A DNA stretch of 64,000 nucleotides, from the NCBI RefSeq assembly GCF_019175285.1, contig NC_056527.1, forward strand, positions 107,049,746 to 107,113,745, in the 5' to 3' direction. A program made the translations under genes and the position numbers. The notes beneath the pieces were generated by a model that was given only the letters and a program-made list of their open reading frames with translations, searched no databases and was not told the DNA's origin. The DNA comes from Sceloporus undulatus. Taxonomy: Eukaryota; Chordata; Lepidosauria; Squamata; Phrynosomatidae. Of the stretch, positions 1-13,563 are shown piece by piece (positions within the stretch are counted from its first letter, which is position 1; the number at the start of each line of letters is the position of its first letter).

Positions 1-380
1 CCCTCCTAGTGGGAGACTCTGCAATTTCAAGTGGGTTGGGATGGGATGGGGGAGGTAGCCCCCCTAGTTTTCAAAGGAGGGGGGAGCAAAAAAAATTGCC
101 AGGTCCTTGGAAGTAGCTTCTGCGCCGTGAATGGGGCCTGTGTCAGGCGAGGCTCCATAAACGCTCTCCTCTCCATAACAACGCAGGAAAGCAACGGAAA
201 ACATGGGTCAGATACGTCTCTGCCGGGGAGGTGGTGGGGAAGGGCAGGTGTGCTGCAGGAAGAAAGGAGAGAAAGTCTCACACACGTGTGCCCCAGAAGT
301 GGGAGGTATGGGGACAGAATCAAGTGGGTCACATTTCTGCACTTTGCCTGTTCTCTTCCCTCTCAATGTTATGTTACTAA

Positions 381-837
381 GGCTGCATCCGCACTGCAGA
401 ATAATTCAATTTGAGACCACTTTAACCGCCACAGCTCAATGCTACAGAATTCTGTGATTTGTAGTTTTGTGAACTATTTAGCCTTCTCTGTCGGAGAGCT
501 CTGGTGCCACAGCAAACTACAGTTTCCAGAATCCCTGAACAGTCAAGGTGACCAGATGCCTTAACCACAAAGGAGGACAAGGCACCACAAAATGTTGAGC
601 ATTCAAGAAAAATGCTCATTGCACAAGAAAAGATAAAAAAAACAACACTCATATAAGAATAAATTCAAGCTTCTGAGTCATACACAAATTGGAGGACATT
701 TTGGAATTCCTCCTGGACAGAAGGCTAAAATGGAGGGCATGTCCTGGAAAAGTTGGCTGTCTGGTCATCCTGAGAGCATTGAGCCATGAGAATTAGTGGT
801 GTCAACCTGGATTATTTCTGCAGTGCAGATGCAGCCT
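381..837. mobile_element. Palindromic MITE (GCTGCATCC family) interrupted by another element
   Basis: The left half runs 381-542 (GGCTGCATCCGCACTGCAGA), the right half 772-837 (TTATTTCTGCAGTGCAGATG). Between them lies a 228-bp element with GGTGACCAGA/TCTGGTCATCC ends, similar to 31845-32050. Confidence 0.7.
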
Positions 838-1635
838 GAGCTGCCCTTCATGTATTCACTGTGGTTATCCTTGTACCTAAAGCTTGGGAAAAAACAACTT
901 TGTTCCTATCCATGGCTGACACTAAAGGGGCTATATTTTTTTGTGTGAAAACAGATGCCATCTCTCCTGCCTGATTTTACCTCTGAGAATTACCCATCAC
1001 GGTGTGCAAGATGGAATTCAAGAGGGACTTCTGAATGCCAAACAACAAAAAGATGATCCACCTCAGATGTCTCTCTTCATACAAAGCGCTGCCTACAGGT
1101 ACCGCTCAAAAACATTTTAGTGCCTGAGGCAGAAAAATCAATTGTCTTCATCATTAAAACCGAGGGAAGGAAATCATATATATTGTGGAGATGGGAGTCC
1201 TGGGGGAAACAAATTAAATCATTAAAATTCCTCCTGATTTGGCCTGAGGAAAAGCTTCCTTTGAACTGTGCCTGGGTCCAAATCTGGTGCCAGCCTTGGA
1301 AAGGACGTAACACCATCTCTCCATCTTCCTCAAAGTCTTTCACTTCTTGCTAAAATTCCTCAGAGGTTTCATCAAAAGTGCTCATTTGAAGCGTTTTTAA
1401 AAAACTTCATAGGATGCTCTCATTCCTGCACCAGCAGCATTAAAACAGTCAGTGCAAATGGTGGCCAGTAAAGATGCTCTTCCATAGGACTCGATGTGAT
1501 GAAGATCATTGTGCTGATGGGGGAAAATTGTTTGTTTCCCAGACTGATGCCATTAATAGTTCTAAAAGTCTACTTCCAGAGGAGCCAATTCACTTTGCTT
1601 CATAGTAAAGATGTCCACCATGCAGTACTGGATTA

Positions 1636-1860
1636 GGGATGCATCCATACTGCAGAAATAATCTAGTCTGGTACTGTTTTAACTGCCGTGGCTCAATACT
1701 ATGGAAGTCTGTGAACAGTATTGTTGCAAGATACTTGAGTCTTCTCTGTCAGAGCCCTCTGGTGCCACAACAAACTACAGTTCTCACAATTCCATAGCAT
1801 TGATGCATGGCATTTAAAGTGGTGTTAAACTGCATTATTTCTGCAGAGTGGATGCAGCCA
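1636..1860. mobile_element. Palindromic MITE, GCTGCATCC family
   Basis: GATGCATCCATACTGCAGAA to TTCTGCAGAGTGGATGCAG; the arms are complementary over most of 220 bp, with CTTCTCTGTCAGAGCC at the centre. Confidence 0.75.
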
Positions 1861-2726
1861 AAGTCAATGGACATTACCACAAAAGGCCTGTTCTTGCAGA
1901 AATAGCATCAGTTAATAAAACCCAGAAACATAATAGTTTCAGAGCAGCCATTATCGCACATCTTCGCAATTGTGTGTGTTTGCCACCATCACACTCTTTT
2001 CCTTAATCTTGCCTCCTTGCCCTATGTCCAGCATTCCTTTCAGAGTTTTTATTTATTTATTTATTTATTTTTCACTTTGAACTTTTTCACGCAATTCTGG
2101 AGTTTGCTACTGCGATTGAATGCCCCAGGGAGAAACAATTCTGGAGGGCAGTTTTGCACCCAATCTCATGTGTTTACCCATCAGACTGTACACTTCTGTT
2201 CTGCATTCATTCTATTCTCAGTGTTTGTTAATGATAATGTTAACATGAAGCATATGAAACTGATTGCTTTCTTTATCACACATCTGCCAGGTTAGAGGTG
2301 GCCAAATGCTGGAAAACTGGTAACCTAGACATTGCTAATTGGTGGGAAAGGGTTTGGAACATGTGGCTGTTAGAAAAATATATAATGGCCTTCTGTCATG
2401 GACAAAAGAAGGAAGATACATTCCAGAAAGACTGAATGATTTTTACTGACTATGTAAATGAGCATTCACATCAACATCAGCCTCAGGTTTCACAGACCAA
2501 CGTCTGGACAGATACTTTGCAGTTCAATGCAATAGATCCACAAACATCTGAAGGCAATCACTAGCCCTGTCTTGCAGCAAAATAATTGCCAAACAGTTTT
2601 ACACTGAATAAAACACACACACACAACCTTAGACAATAGGATCAAAACCAGTAATAGGATGCTTCTTGCACCATAGGTTCTGGGGATGACTGACACCTGT
2701 CTCTACAGTTACTTGCACACTATACA

Positions 2727-2935
2727 GTTAGCACTATGATCCCATTCAAATTGCCATGGCCCCATCCTATGGTGTCCATGGATTTGCAGTTTTAGGGAAG
2801 GATGTTTAGAATTAGGCAGAGAGCTCTAGTGCCTCAACAAACTACCAGCCCCAGGATTCCTCAGGATGCAGCCATGTGGCATTTAAAGTAGAATCATAGT
2901 GCTATAACTGTGTAGTGTGAAAGGGCCCTTAAGAA
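2727..2935. mobile_element. Diverged palindromic MITE
   Basis: CACTATGATCCCATTCAAAT and TAGAATCATAGTGCTATAA are the inverted ends. The same subtype recurs at 42885-43060. Confidence 0.5.
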
Positions 2936-5900
2936 AAAGCCAGTATTGTAAAGGCATTTGCCATTACAGTAAACTTCTCAATCAGCTTCCAAGCCCACAT
3001 TGTATGTGCATCGTATCATGGGAGGGAACCACAGCCTCAAAAGAAAGGACGGCAATGGGAAACTGAGTTAGTAAAATCTCTCATGCCTTTTACATGGCAC
3101 TGAATGATAACTGATACTCTTGCAGTGTCTTTGTACAACAAAGCAGAGCTGCTTGCAAGGAAGCAGACGAGGAATTGATGCAATCTGGGCTTTTCCAGGG
3201 GCTGCCCCAAACCGACCTCCATGAAAATGTCAATGGATCAGCAAGAATGACCAAACGCTTCGCTGCAGTTTACAAAACAAACAATTTGGAAATACTGAAT
3301 CTTGGCCAAGGAATTAAAATCCCAGCTCACGTCAGCACGGTATTGTAAACGGAAGCACTGTCTGAGTCCACTGTAACCACAAGGTGTGGGGCTAATGAGT
3401 GTTCCTTACTTGCTTCCCCCAAGTACCCTCTGATGGGAATGGAGTCAGGGATCTCTCTGGCCCTTGCCAACATTCCTAGCCCTGGCTCCTTCCAGCATGT
3501 CCTGCTGGGTAAAATGTCACATTAATCTGTTTTATCAGACCAACTTCTTTGGAAGCCTTTTTTTTTTTGGCAATTAAAGCTTCCTGTAATCATCATGGCT
3601 TTGCCTGAGAAGCTCAAAAGAGCCAAATCCTTTGCTATGGGTACAGAATCCTGGGTTCAAGGCTGGTTGGCACTGGCAAATCTAGAACTGTATAAGCTTT
3701 TGACTCAGAATTATACAGAACTGAGGATCCATCTGCAGACAAGAAAATTGTAGAACTTTTTAAAAGCTCCTTGGTCACACTTTTGCAGACCCACAGAGTC
3801 AGTATTTGCCCAATGCTCCTATGCATCAGGTTTCTTTTTGTCCACCTCTGGGCCAAAAAGTAAGTAAGGGCAGAATCTACAGAAGAAGGAACAACACTTT
3901 GCAAAAACATACACAACAGGTCCATGATCTCTCAGATCACCCCGAAGGCACGTACACACACAGAGAGAGCCTTCTCAGGTAGACAGTTTCTGCCTGTCCA
4001 TTGGAAGACTGTCTGTCCAGCCCTCCAGCCGGGCGGGCCCCAGACATACAGTTTCCCCCACTGTGACTCAGGCATAAACACAGCCCCAGGCCAAGGTGTG
4101 TGTGCAGTGAGGTGGCGTGAGGGGGTGTGTAAGCGTGTGTGCAATCGGAACTTTACCATCAGCCGGCCGCTCGCCCAAGTAAGTGGCGCGCTTGTGTGTG
4201 AGACAGAGACAAAACTGATGTCTCACATGCTCCCCTTTACCTTTTTTCCCTTTTTGCTGAGGGTAAATGGGCCCACTGCAAGCCGTCATCTTACCTGTAG
4301 TAATTTCAGCCTGTGAATCCCCAAAGACACTAGTATGTATTTGTCCTCCTTCCAAAACAATATCTTCGTTTCTTTCTCATAGGGTTTCTAACCATCCTAC
4401 CAACCTGATCTTGAATGACGTTGGAAGCTACGTGCAGTGAAACCTGGTCATTATTTTGGCGAGAGACCATTAATGGGATACAAGAAATTATCAGTTAGGG
4501 CTATGAAATAATCTTTCTTAAAACCCTGGAGAGTTGCACCAGTCAGAGTTGACAATACTCAATGTAAAGCAGCTCCCAAAGTCTTGAAGTGTAGCATACA
4601 CATTTATTTTTACAAGATATGCTCCCACCAACATATGCACAAGTAAATAAAATGAAATTTAAGTATTTTTCATATTGAGCTAAACTTCACAGTTTAGGTT
4701 CTCATCTTTAGACGTGGTCTCAGACATATGTGATCCAAGAAGGCATAGTAATATCCCCAGAGCAACAAAATACAGACACGCAAGTCTACTTTTAGATACT
4801 TCAACCAGTTGACAATTACATAAAAACTTTCTTTAAATTTCTCTCCAGCATTCTTTGCTGTTTCTCAAGTTTCTCAAGCTCAGCCCAGTCTTCAGATGGG
4901 ATAGTTGCCTTAGGTGTCATCCTGGTCTAGTCATTCAAAAAATTTAGGTATGATGTTGCAATATGGTATTCATAAGAGATGTCATAATTGGTATACGAGA
5001 CTGGCAAAGATCAGACTGGTTACATTAACATCCCCCAGTGTGTTATATATCTCCAGATGGACCTTGGTTTATATAATGTGTAAAGATGGTGGCTTGTTGG
5101 GAATAAGAAAACAGGATCTAGTGAGAAATAGGAATATAGTTTTATCATTATAATACATTTCAATGGATATGCGATTTGTTTCTCTGACTAACTCAGAAAT
5201 GAAAGGATCTTGCAGCAGTGTGCAGTGGTGGTGTGGAAATCTGTACATAAACTATTCCTTTTTCTCTATAATCCCTGTCCCCAATCATAAATATGGGGAG
5301 GGGGAGGTAACTCAGCAGGTGGTCAGGGCAACCATCATCATTATTTTACACATTCCAAATTTTTGACCTTACTATATTGTTTCTAGAAGACTTCAGGGAC
5401 AGAAAGTTCAGTTCAGCTCAGTTCATCTTTATTATGGTCATAGACCAGCACAACAGAAAGTTCATCACATTGATCTGTCACCCTCCGAACAACCTAATCA
5501 GCATTGTTATATTTATTCTGTGATCCCACACAAATGCAGGGTAAGCACAGAATGGGCATAAAAAATAGCTTACCAAGAATCCCAGCTTTCCTTAAAAAAA
5601 AAGAAAAGGAAGCTACTAGCCCTTATGAATGCAAAACTAGATACGTAATTATGTGGGCAACTCCTTGTGCCATGGATATCACATGGCTATTTGAGAGCAT
5701 GTTGGGTTGACGGAACACCTTGTGCATGGAAGATGTAAAATAGCAAAACCTGGGTTGGAATATCAAGGAGCGGGGTTAGTGCCAAGGAAAACACAAGCCG
5801 GATAGGTAAATATTTGGGCATGAGGTGATGGGGGAAATCTTCTCTCCGTCTCTGGCCTAGAGCCCATGGGGGCTTTTCCAACTGTACACTGACTAAATGA

Positions 5901-6844
5901 AGTGTCAGAACAGGATGCCCAGATTAAGCAACTGGGAATGCATCCATTCCCCCTGCATAAAGGAAAAGGCCCTGGCAGAGGTCATATGAATATGGCTCTC
6001 TCTCCCACCTCCATCAGATTTACCAGGCTCTTCAGACTGTGAGACTTTGACTTTGCAAAGTGGCACACGTACCATCTGCCTGACTCATCGGCAAAAAATA
6101 GTGAGCCACATGCAGCAAAGAAGATTCTCAAATACATGCACATACGATGTGGGTCACACACAAGGTGTGTTTCTACACATGCACATCTAGGATTTGTCAT
6201 GAATAATATCCAATGTTATAAGTAGGAAGCCCAGAATTATGTGATTTGAATATATATGCAATTATTTTCATTTACGTTTAAATAATGTAAATCTTGTCCT
6301 ATTAATGAATTATATGTTTGAAGTATCCCTTACTTATAAGTGAGTGGAAGGATGCATCAAAATGTAAAAGTGTAGTAATCAGTTAACAGTAAGTGGGGAA
6401 AGAGGTGTGATCAGAATACACACCTATTTTGCACTAGGAAGCGCAAATCCTGAGCAAAGACAAGTTGTTGAATAGCACTGGTCTAACTTCAAGGAACCGT
6501 CAGGGCCCATTTACACTCTACATTTTTAGGACTACACCTAAGCTGTTTTAAAACATGTTACATGTGAACAATGTGTTTTCAAACATGAATATCACACAGA
6601 TATACTTGTCAGAAAGCAAAAAATTGCACCTTCATGTTCATTATGCACAATAGTTAACCCAGAGCTGTCTCAATTAATGTGAAAAATGATCCTAAACCAT
6701 CCTTGCAAGATATTTTTGATACAGAACATTCCTCAAGTTAGTTTCCAATCATCTAGATGTAGCACCAAGTGTTATTAAGGACTCAGGTAAAAAGCATATT
6801 TATACAGCTGTGGGAATAGGATAGAATGTAAAAGCATCTAGAAA

Positions 6845-7003
6845 CAGGGACGTAGCCGAGGGGGTGGGTTCTTGGGGTCCAGACCCCCCCTTCCATTAGA
6901 AAAATGAATGGTGTGTGCTGCTGCACTGTCGCACTCAAGCCCCATTATAATGGTGGCACTTAGTCTGGACCCCCCCCTTCCTAAAATCCTAGCTACGTCC
7001 CTG
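6845..7003. mobile_element. hAT-type MITE with target duplication
   Basis: Terminal inverted repeats CAGGGACGTAGC/GCTACGTCCCTG, interior inverted CTGGACCCCCCC blocks. Flanked by CTAGAAA at 6838-6844 and 7004-7010. No coding capacity. Confidence 0.85.
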
Positions 7004-7939
7004 CTAGAAAGATGCTAGTCATTATCCTACGTTTTCAAAAGGCTGCCTTGCTTTCCACATCAGCACTAACTGACTACTGTGAAGATCTGAAAGACCTGTA
7101 TCACCTTATGCAGCCCTTTGAAAATTTCGGGCAATCGACATGATTTGCATCTTTCTGGAGCCTATTACATTCGACACCACTTTACAAAGACTTTGTTAAA
7201 AAAAAAAAAGAACCTTCTCTCTCAGTGACTTATGGAGGAATGCCTGTATTTCAGTCCATCAGTCAGTTTTCTGTCTCCTCTGGAAACTGGGACTTAGCTC
7301 AGTTCTTCAGACATTCCTGTCTTTGATGTAAAGCTCCCAGGAAATTTCAACACTTTAAAAGGTGGGTAAAAGGAATGTTATATCTGGAAGTAAAAGATAA
7401 TGAGTCTTTTCCTATCTACAGGGGTCCCAACCACTGGAGTTTTAAAAGCTGGTAAAGGGAACAATAAAGACTGGCAATGAAAAAAGAAAAGTTACCTAGC
7501 CAAAGCTGACTTGTTGTTGTTAGCTGCCCTGGAATAGACCCCAACTCATGGTGGCCCAGGGGATGAGACATCTCCAAGCCCCTCTATCCGCCATTGACCT
7601 CTCATGAGCTCCTTCATTGAGTCTCTCCATCTGGTGTGTGGTTTTTCTCTTATTCTACTGCCTTCTACCTTTTCAAATAAGTTGTGCCTTCTCATGATGT
7701 GGTCAAAGTACAACAGCTACCTTAAGCTACCTAATGCATCCTTTGCTTTCTTTTCTAGGTAGGATGTAATTTAACACTACAGTTTGTGGCTGGTTCCTAG
7801 ATTTCCATACTTTTCAAGGTTTGTCAAAACTAGAGACTGAGCCTCTTCTGGACATAACATAAATTTTCCCCCTAGCTGAGTATGTAATTAGAAACAGAGG
7901 AAGAGGTTTAATTTGGCAGGGCCTTTCAAAAATGCATAT

Positions 7940-8085
7940 TCGTAATATATGCATCTGAGGAAGTAGGCTCAAGTCTATGAAAATTCATGCTACCAATCTC
8001 TATCTTTCAGTTAGTCTGAAAAGTGCCGCAAGATCCCTTTGCATACTGATTTTTCCAGACTAGCACGACTATGTCTTTGTATTCT
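7940..8085 (+). mobile_element. Penelope-like element terminal fragment (CTGAGGAAGTAGGCTC family)
   Basis: After the hammerhead-like core comes TATCTTTCAGTTAGTCTG, then AAGTGCCGCAAGATCCC and a segment ending CAGACTAGCACGACTATG. The same order recurs at 18119-18250. Assignment to Penelope-like elements rests on the ribozyme core and on the head-to-head pairs seen elsewhere. Confidence 0.5.
7951..7990 (+). ncRNA. Hammerhead-ribozyme-like core in a Penelope-like repeat
   Basis: CTGAGGA at 7955-7961, one extra A, helix II GTAGGC/GTCTAT with loop TCAA, GAAA at 7979-7982, then AATT (with the last A of GAAA) and C. Helix I is a perfect GCAT (7951-7954)/ATGC (7987-7990). Predicted cleavage follows C7986. 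AATT is self-complementary, so helix III would form between two molecules. Hammerheads are known in Penelope-like elements; activity of this copy is inferred only. Confidence 0.5.
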
Positions 8086-9046
8086 TAACATACTAACTCT
8101 TTCAAATATATTATGGTTTTATGTGGCAATGTTCTTTAAAAATCTACTTAGCACTTTAGAATATTTGAAGTGTCCCACCATTATTTAAGCAATCATATCT
8201 GAGTGATTTATAAACCTTAATATCTATTGACCTGAATCCAGACTTAAGTCAGTTCTACAGTACTTAATTCACATTGAAACCAATGGGTCTTGTAATTTGT
8301 CCCGTAGATTTCCCAGGGAACCAAGTGAAACAAATTCTGGAGCCAAGCTGTGAGTCTTAGCTATGTGTGAGTTCTTGTATGTGTGCACTTAGTAGTTCGT
8401 TGAAACGTAAAGGACAGCATTATGTTTCATGCAGCTTTGTAAAACTGGATTGGTTTGTGGATTTAAGTAATTTTGTGTATGCTTTCCTTCATGAGGTTTG
8501 GTTGGCTGCACATCTGTTTTCACTGGTAGAATTTTGGGAGTGGGTAACCGTGGAACTGGAATTTATGAATCTGGATATTCTTCTGTGTGGGGACATATGT
8601 GGTTCTTTGCTTTGCTGCCTGTGTGTGTGTGTGGTTTTTCCTCCTTGGGCAAAACTTTCCCATGGTATGTATAATGGCGTAACAGGATCAGCCTGTGGAT
8701 CTGTGTATATGTGTGTGGTTCTTTGCTTCACTCTTTGCACATGTTTTGTCACAAGCACTTGCAGCTACACTTAATTACATCCTCCATTCCATGAAAAAAC
8801 CTCCCCATGTGTATTCCGTAGTACACCTAACTGTGTACCTCATAGTATATCTGGCAATTAAGTTGCACCAATGTACTTTATGGCTGTGCGGTTACCCCGC
8901 TTTATTTGCCACTGAATTTTCTGGTATTCAGTTGTGTATCTTTTATACATCCAGGATTTTATTACCTCCTTTCTCTCTGTGTAGGTGCATAAATATGAAC
9001 GGGTTTGCAGATGTATAGATCTGTGCATTTTTCCCTCCCTCTATAT

Positions 9047-9275
9047 GGAGAGCTAGCATGGCATAGTGGTTTGAGCACTGGACTATGACTCTGGAGATCA
9101 GGGTTCAATTCTCACTTGGCCATGAAACCTACTGTGTGGCCTTGGGCAAGTCACATACTCTCAGCCTCAGGGGAATGCAATGGAAAACCTCTGAACAAAT
9201 CTTGCCAAGAAAACCCCATGATAAGTTTGCCTTAGGTCACCATAAGCTGGGAACAACTTGAAGGCAGATAACAGA
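9047..9275 (+). mobile_element. tRNA-derived SINE, near full length
   Basis: The tRNA-like head has A-box TAGTGGTTTGAGC and B-box GGTTCAATTC. The body has GGCCTTGGGCAAGTCAC. The tail reads AATCTTGCCAAGAAAACCCC, then ATAAGCTGGGAACAACTTGA. It is a SINE and not a tRNA gene because the tRNA fold is not maintained. Confidence 0.85.
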
Positions 9276-9364
9276 CATATATGGAGGATATTGATGGATG
9301 TAATGTGTAAGTCCTGTGTGTGGCCCATGTTCATGAAGAAACTGTCTGTTCCTGTTCACACATA

Positions 9365-9512
9365 TACTTAGGCTGCATCTACACTGCCGAATTAATGCAG
9401 GTTGACACAACTTTAACAGCCATGGTACAATGCTATGGAATTCTTTGGTCTGTAGTTTTGTGAGATACGTAGCCTTCTCTGTCAGAGCTCTAGTGCCACA
9501 ACAAATTCTAAG
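9365..9512. mobile_element. Half of a palindromic MITE, GCTGCATCC family
   Basis: Starts AGGCTGCATCTACACTGCC and stops just past the palindrome centre (GTCAGAGCTCTAGTGCCAC). Confidence 0.6.
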
Positions 9513-10559
9513 GGGAAGACTCACTTTTCCTAATAGGTTCAGGCAAAAGCAAACTGTTTCAGCTTCTTCTAGCTTATCTAGTCTTCATTAGTAATGTTTG
9601 GTATCTTGACCAGATTCTGAAGTTGCATGACCACATGTCTCCAGGTTGTTATTTGTGAAATGCTGGGGATATGTCCCTATGGTTTGCTGAAATAATGGCT
9701 TAAAACATGGCTGGTGAAGCTGCCATATCTGAACAAACCATAGCTACAAATAACCACAGTTTAGGGCTCAGAGACGGTGCTGAAGTGTGATTAATTTAAG
9801 ATGGAAGATTCTAGTCTGCTTCATCAGAGAAGATGGATCATGCAAGTCGTCGTTTAGCATTACATGTGAATTCCCTATGCGTAGGCAGATATGCCCACTC
9901 ACTTGGCTAGCTCATATAAATTTCCTTTTGCCCAGATATGGATCTGTGGATTTATAACACTGAGTGTATGATATTACATCCACTTGCCCATATGCGATAT
10001 CCAGTATCCTTTTGCTTGTGTACTTTTGATTTTTATCTTGGTTCATTTGAAACTAACCATCAGCACTGAGAGACCAAGTTGAAAGTGGAATGATAAGCAA
10101 GAGCTCCACATCAGGAATAAGGGGAATTCAGTTGAGGGGGACTGGATGGGGAACCCCTTGGCTGGAATTGTGATGGAAGAGGAATGAAGCTGGTGGGTTT
10201 TGCTTGCTTGATGTGCTCTGTGGTTGAACTGCCAAAAGGTCATTATGGTCAGCTTCTCTGTCGGCTTTATTGTTTGCATTTTCCTCAGACACTGCCACAG
10301 CAAAAGTCTATGATGAGTCTCCGTCCAGGCGTCATTTGCCCCCACCCGGGCTCTGACCCCCAGAGAGGAAATGGACTCACTATGAAAACATTAAGCCTTA
10401 GAAAAAGAAGCACCCCTGAGCAAGAGACGGAGAAGGCAGAAAAGAAAACCACAAGGTTTTAAAGAGGAGACGGTGGGATGAGGAGAATGTTTGTCCCTAC
10501 CCCACTTTCTCTGCTGTCTCTCTCTCACACACACCTAAAAATCTGACAAAGGTGATGCC

Positions 10560-11131
10560 AGATCAAGAAAATGGTTTCTGTGTCTAGATCAAGGGAAATA
10601 ATAGTGCCACTCTATTCTGCTCTGGTCAGACTCTACCTGGAATATTGTATCCCGTTCTGGGCACCACAATTCAAAAAGGATGTAGAAAAACTGGAGTGTG
10701 TCCAAAGGAGGGCAACTAAAATGGTGAAGGGGCTGGAAACCATGTCCTATGAGGAACGACTTAGGGAGCTGGGGATATTTAGCCTGGAGAAGAGAAGGTT
10801 AAGAGGTGATATGATAGCCCTGTTTAAATACTTGAAGGGATGTCATATTAAGGAGGGAGCTAACTTGTTTTCTGCTGCTCCAGAGACTAGGAGCAGCCTA
10901 AGCTACAGGAAAAGAGAATCCATCTAAACATTACAAAGAACTTCCTGACAGGGCTGTTTGACAGTGGAACAGACTCCCTTGGAGTGTGGTGGAGTCTCCC
11001 TCCTTGGAGGTCTTTAAACAGAGGCTGGATGGCCATCTGTCGGGGATGCTTTGATTTAGATTTCCTGCATGGCAGAATGGGGTTGGACTGGATGGCCCTT
11101 GCGGTCTCTTCCAACTCTATGATTCTATGAT
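10560..11131 (+). mobile_element. CR1 LINE 3' end (reverse transcriptase C-terminus and 3' UTR)
   Basis: An open frame (10571-10927) encodes a reverse-transcriptase C-terminal stretch ([15 protein letters not shown], then [40 protein letters not shown]). The 3' UTR follows, ending in the CR1 signature GATTCTATGA. Truncated at the 5' end as usual for CR1. Confidence 0.88.
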
Positions 11132-11799
11132 ACTCCCTGTTCCTGTTGTGCTTTTTTTTTTTACTTCCAAAGCAACACAAAACTACTATGGCTGTAGGAA
11201 ATGGTCCTGTATCTACCATAGAGGAAAGCATATAATCGAAACAAAAGGAGCATTTATAAAACTTGATTGAAAGTCGGCTCAGGTCTTATTATTTATCTGA
11301 AATGTTTATATCTCATCTTTTTACCAATAAGTGTCCCCAAACGTACTTGTAATAAATAATTAAAAAGTAAGATATAATAGAAAGCAAAAGCCAACCAGCA
11401 ACAGGGAATAAAAATAATTCCACATTTTTTAGGTTGGGAGACAAACATGTACACGTATATTCTATTTTGTGCTGGGAATTCTGCAGCTCTTAGAATTCCC
11501 AGCATTTTAGCACTACTTGGAAAGAAGTTTTGAAGAAGTGATAAAAGGATTCCACTATAAGCGTTATATATAATGTATGCTGGGCTACGGCAGGTTCACC
11601 TCACCAATAGGTTACTGCCAGAATCAACTCCATACCTTTTTGGAAGCATTTACACCTGTGAAAAAATTTCTGCATTACTTAAAGACAATGAATGTTGTGC
11701 AGGAAGAAAAAAGATGGAATCAGCAAGGATAAAGCAGAGAAGCATTATACATGGATGAATTTGAGTAAATAGCCCATTGCAATTTCACAATAAATACCT

Positions 11800-11970
11800 T
11801 GTCTGGAAGCAGCCCTGGTCTCAAACCATTAGGGCTTTAAATGTCAAAAACAACAGTTTGATAGCCTGGTAAATAACTTGCCCAGTACAACTTTGAAGCA
11901 GTTAAAATATCATAACACTGGTCATAACTGCCCTAAGCACAACATTTTGCAGGAGTTTTAACTCAGTACT
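11800..11970 (-). mobile_element. Decayed LINE fragment related to 13430-14115
   Basis: CCATTAGGGCTTTAAATGTC and TAGCCTGGTAAATAACTTG correspond to segments of the LINE at 13930-14080. Heavily diverged. Confidence 0.4.
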
Positions 11971-12937
11971 AACTGGTAGGTATCAGAGGGGTTTAAGGCT
12001 TTACTAACTGGTATATATCACAGGGGTTTAAGGCTTTTCTGCAGACACAGTGAAATCACTGTATTGAAATTCCTCCTGTATAGAAGATTTTCTGTATTTA
12101 TAGTCCTTTATTTAAACGATTTTAAATTTACTCCCCCCTCATGAGGCTTACAGGATTACAAAACATAAAAATGCAATTACACTTTGAGTATACAAGACAG
12201 TCAAAGGTTTAAGGTGGTTAATGGAGTATGGAATGCACAGAACAACACTTAATTTGTACAATGGCTTCTATCCAACTAACATCTCTCTCTGACAGAATAG
12301 TGTTCATTAGTAAAACAAGCTTGTCCCCCCCCCCCCAGCCCCTATGCCACTGCCTAGCCCCAAAATCTACTCTTGGGTTATAGGATCCTCTGGAGCAACA
12401 GCTAAAGGATGAAAAGAGTTGCATGGGACATGAGAAGATTTGTTGTGTAAGTCCACTTTTGCAATGTTGAATGTGGCCCTAGAAATGTGACTAATGAATG
12501 TTTTAGGTTGCAGTCCCAAACATATTAGAGAGTAAGCAGGATGCTAAAAGTTTTTCCTTTTTCCTAATTCCTCATTTGCACAATACCTTTAAACAGAGAT
12601 AAATCATCAAACACCATGACCCTTACTTTCACATAAACAAGCTGGCCAATTATGCACTTTCCCCCCTGTGAACAATAAAAACAGGATATATGTGTCACAG
12701 AATGGGTGTAGCACAGTGGAAATGCACATGCTTCACATCCACAAGATCACATCTCCAGAAGGTTGGAAAAGACCTCTGAGAATCGGTACCAAGCAGTGCA
12801 GAAATAAAACTGAGCTAGACGGACCAATGGCCTGTCTCAGTATCAGGCTACTTTCTGTGGTCCTAGAATTATTCATATAAGCCTACAGCATTTTTCTTAT
12901 GCTCCCCAGCCAAAAAGTCTCTCAGACGACTTACAGT

Positions 12938-12939
<2 letters not shown>

Positions 12940-12973
<34 letters not shown>
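12940..12973. repeat. (TG)n microsatellite
   Basis: About 16 TG units. Confidence 0.95.
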
Positions 12974-12976
<3 letters not shown>

Positions 12977-13429
12977 CATGGGAAGTCCTTGGCTGAAACA
13001 GTCTACTATATAGTCACATTTTTATGACACTTAAATATTCAGGGAGATGCAGAAAATGCAGCTGGACAAAAGGAGCAAATTCCAACACCTTCTATAAGTG
13101 TAGTGGCAGAGACTTATGCTCTGCCAGTATGATGAACAATATCAGTCATAATCTGCACATCACAGACCCCCCCCCCCAAAAATAAAGCATTTGAGCATCA
13201 GCTCTCAAAATTCATCTTATTTTGAAGGGAAGTCTTCTGGTTTCAAAATTCTGTCTTTCAGACATTGTGCAGTCTTTGACTGAAGTGTGCTCTCCATTTT
13301 TGCTGCATAAACCCGTATCTGAAAAACACCAAGAAGTTAACAAAGGTCACAAAGATGCTATCATAGAGATGTAAGCATTATACTCCTCCTCTTTCATACA
13401 ACTAACTGTGAAAAATGTCATGACATTTG

Positions 13430-13528
13430 CTTTATGTCATAATAATAATATTATAATAATAAAAGTTTATTTTTATCCCGCTTTTCCAATTCAGATCAAA
13501 GCAGCGTACAAATCCAGATAAAATTACA

Positions 13529-13563
<35 letters not shown>

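Larger units (their letters stand above)
1..6837. other. Gene-free, repeat-rich
   Basis: Apart from the MITEs listed and a (TTTA)n run at 2047-2072, no exon could be recognised. 3930-4320 is more GC-rich and non-repetitive, with a TGACTCA (AP-1 type) site near 4065; its role is unknown. Confidence 0.6.

Noticed and set aside
9047-9120. tRNA-like head with A and B boxes
   Set aside because: It is a SINE head; the body and tail follow and the tRNA cloverleaf is not kept. The same holds for the other SINE heads.
10571-10927. A 118-codon + strand frame
   Set aside because: CR1 reverse-transcriptase C-terminus followed by a CR1 3' UTR.
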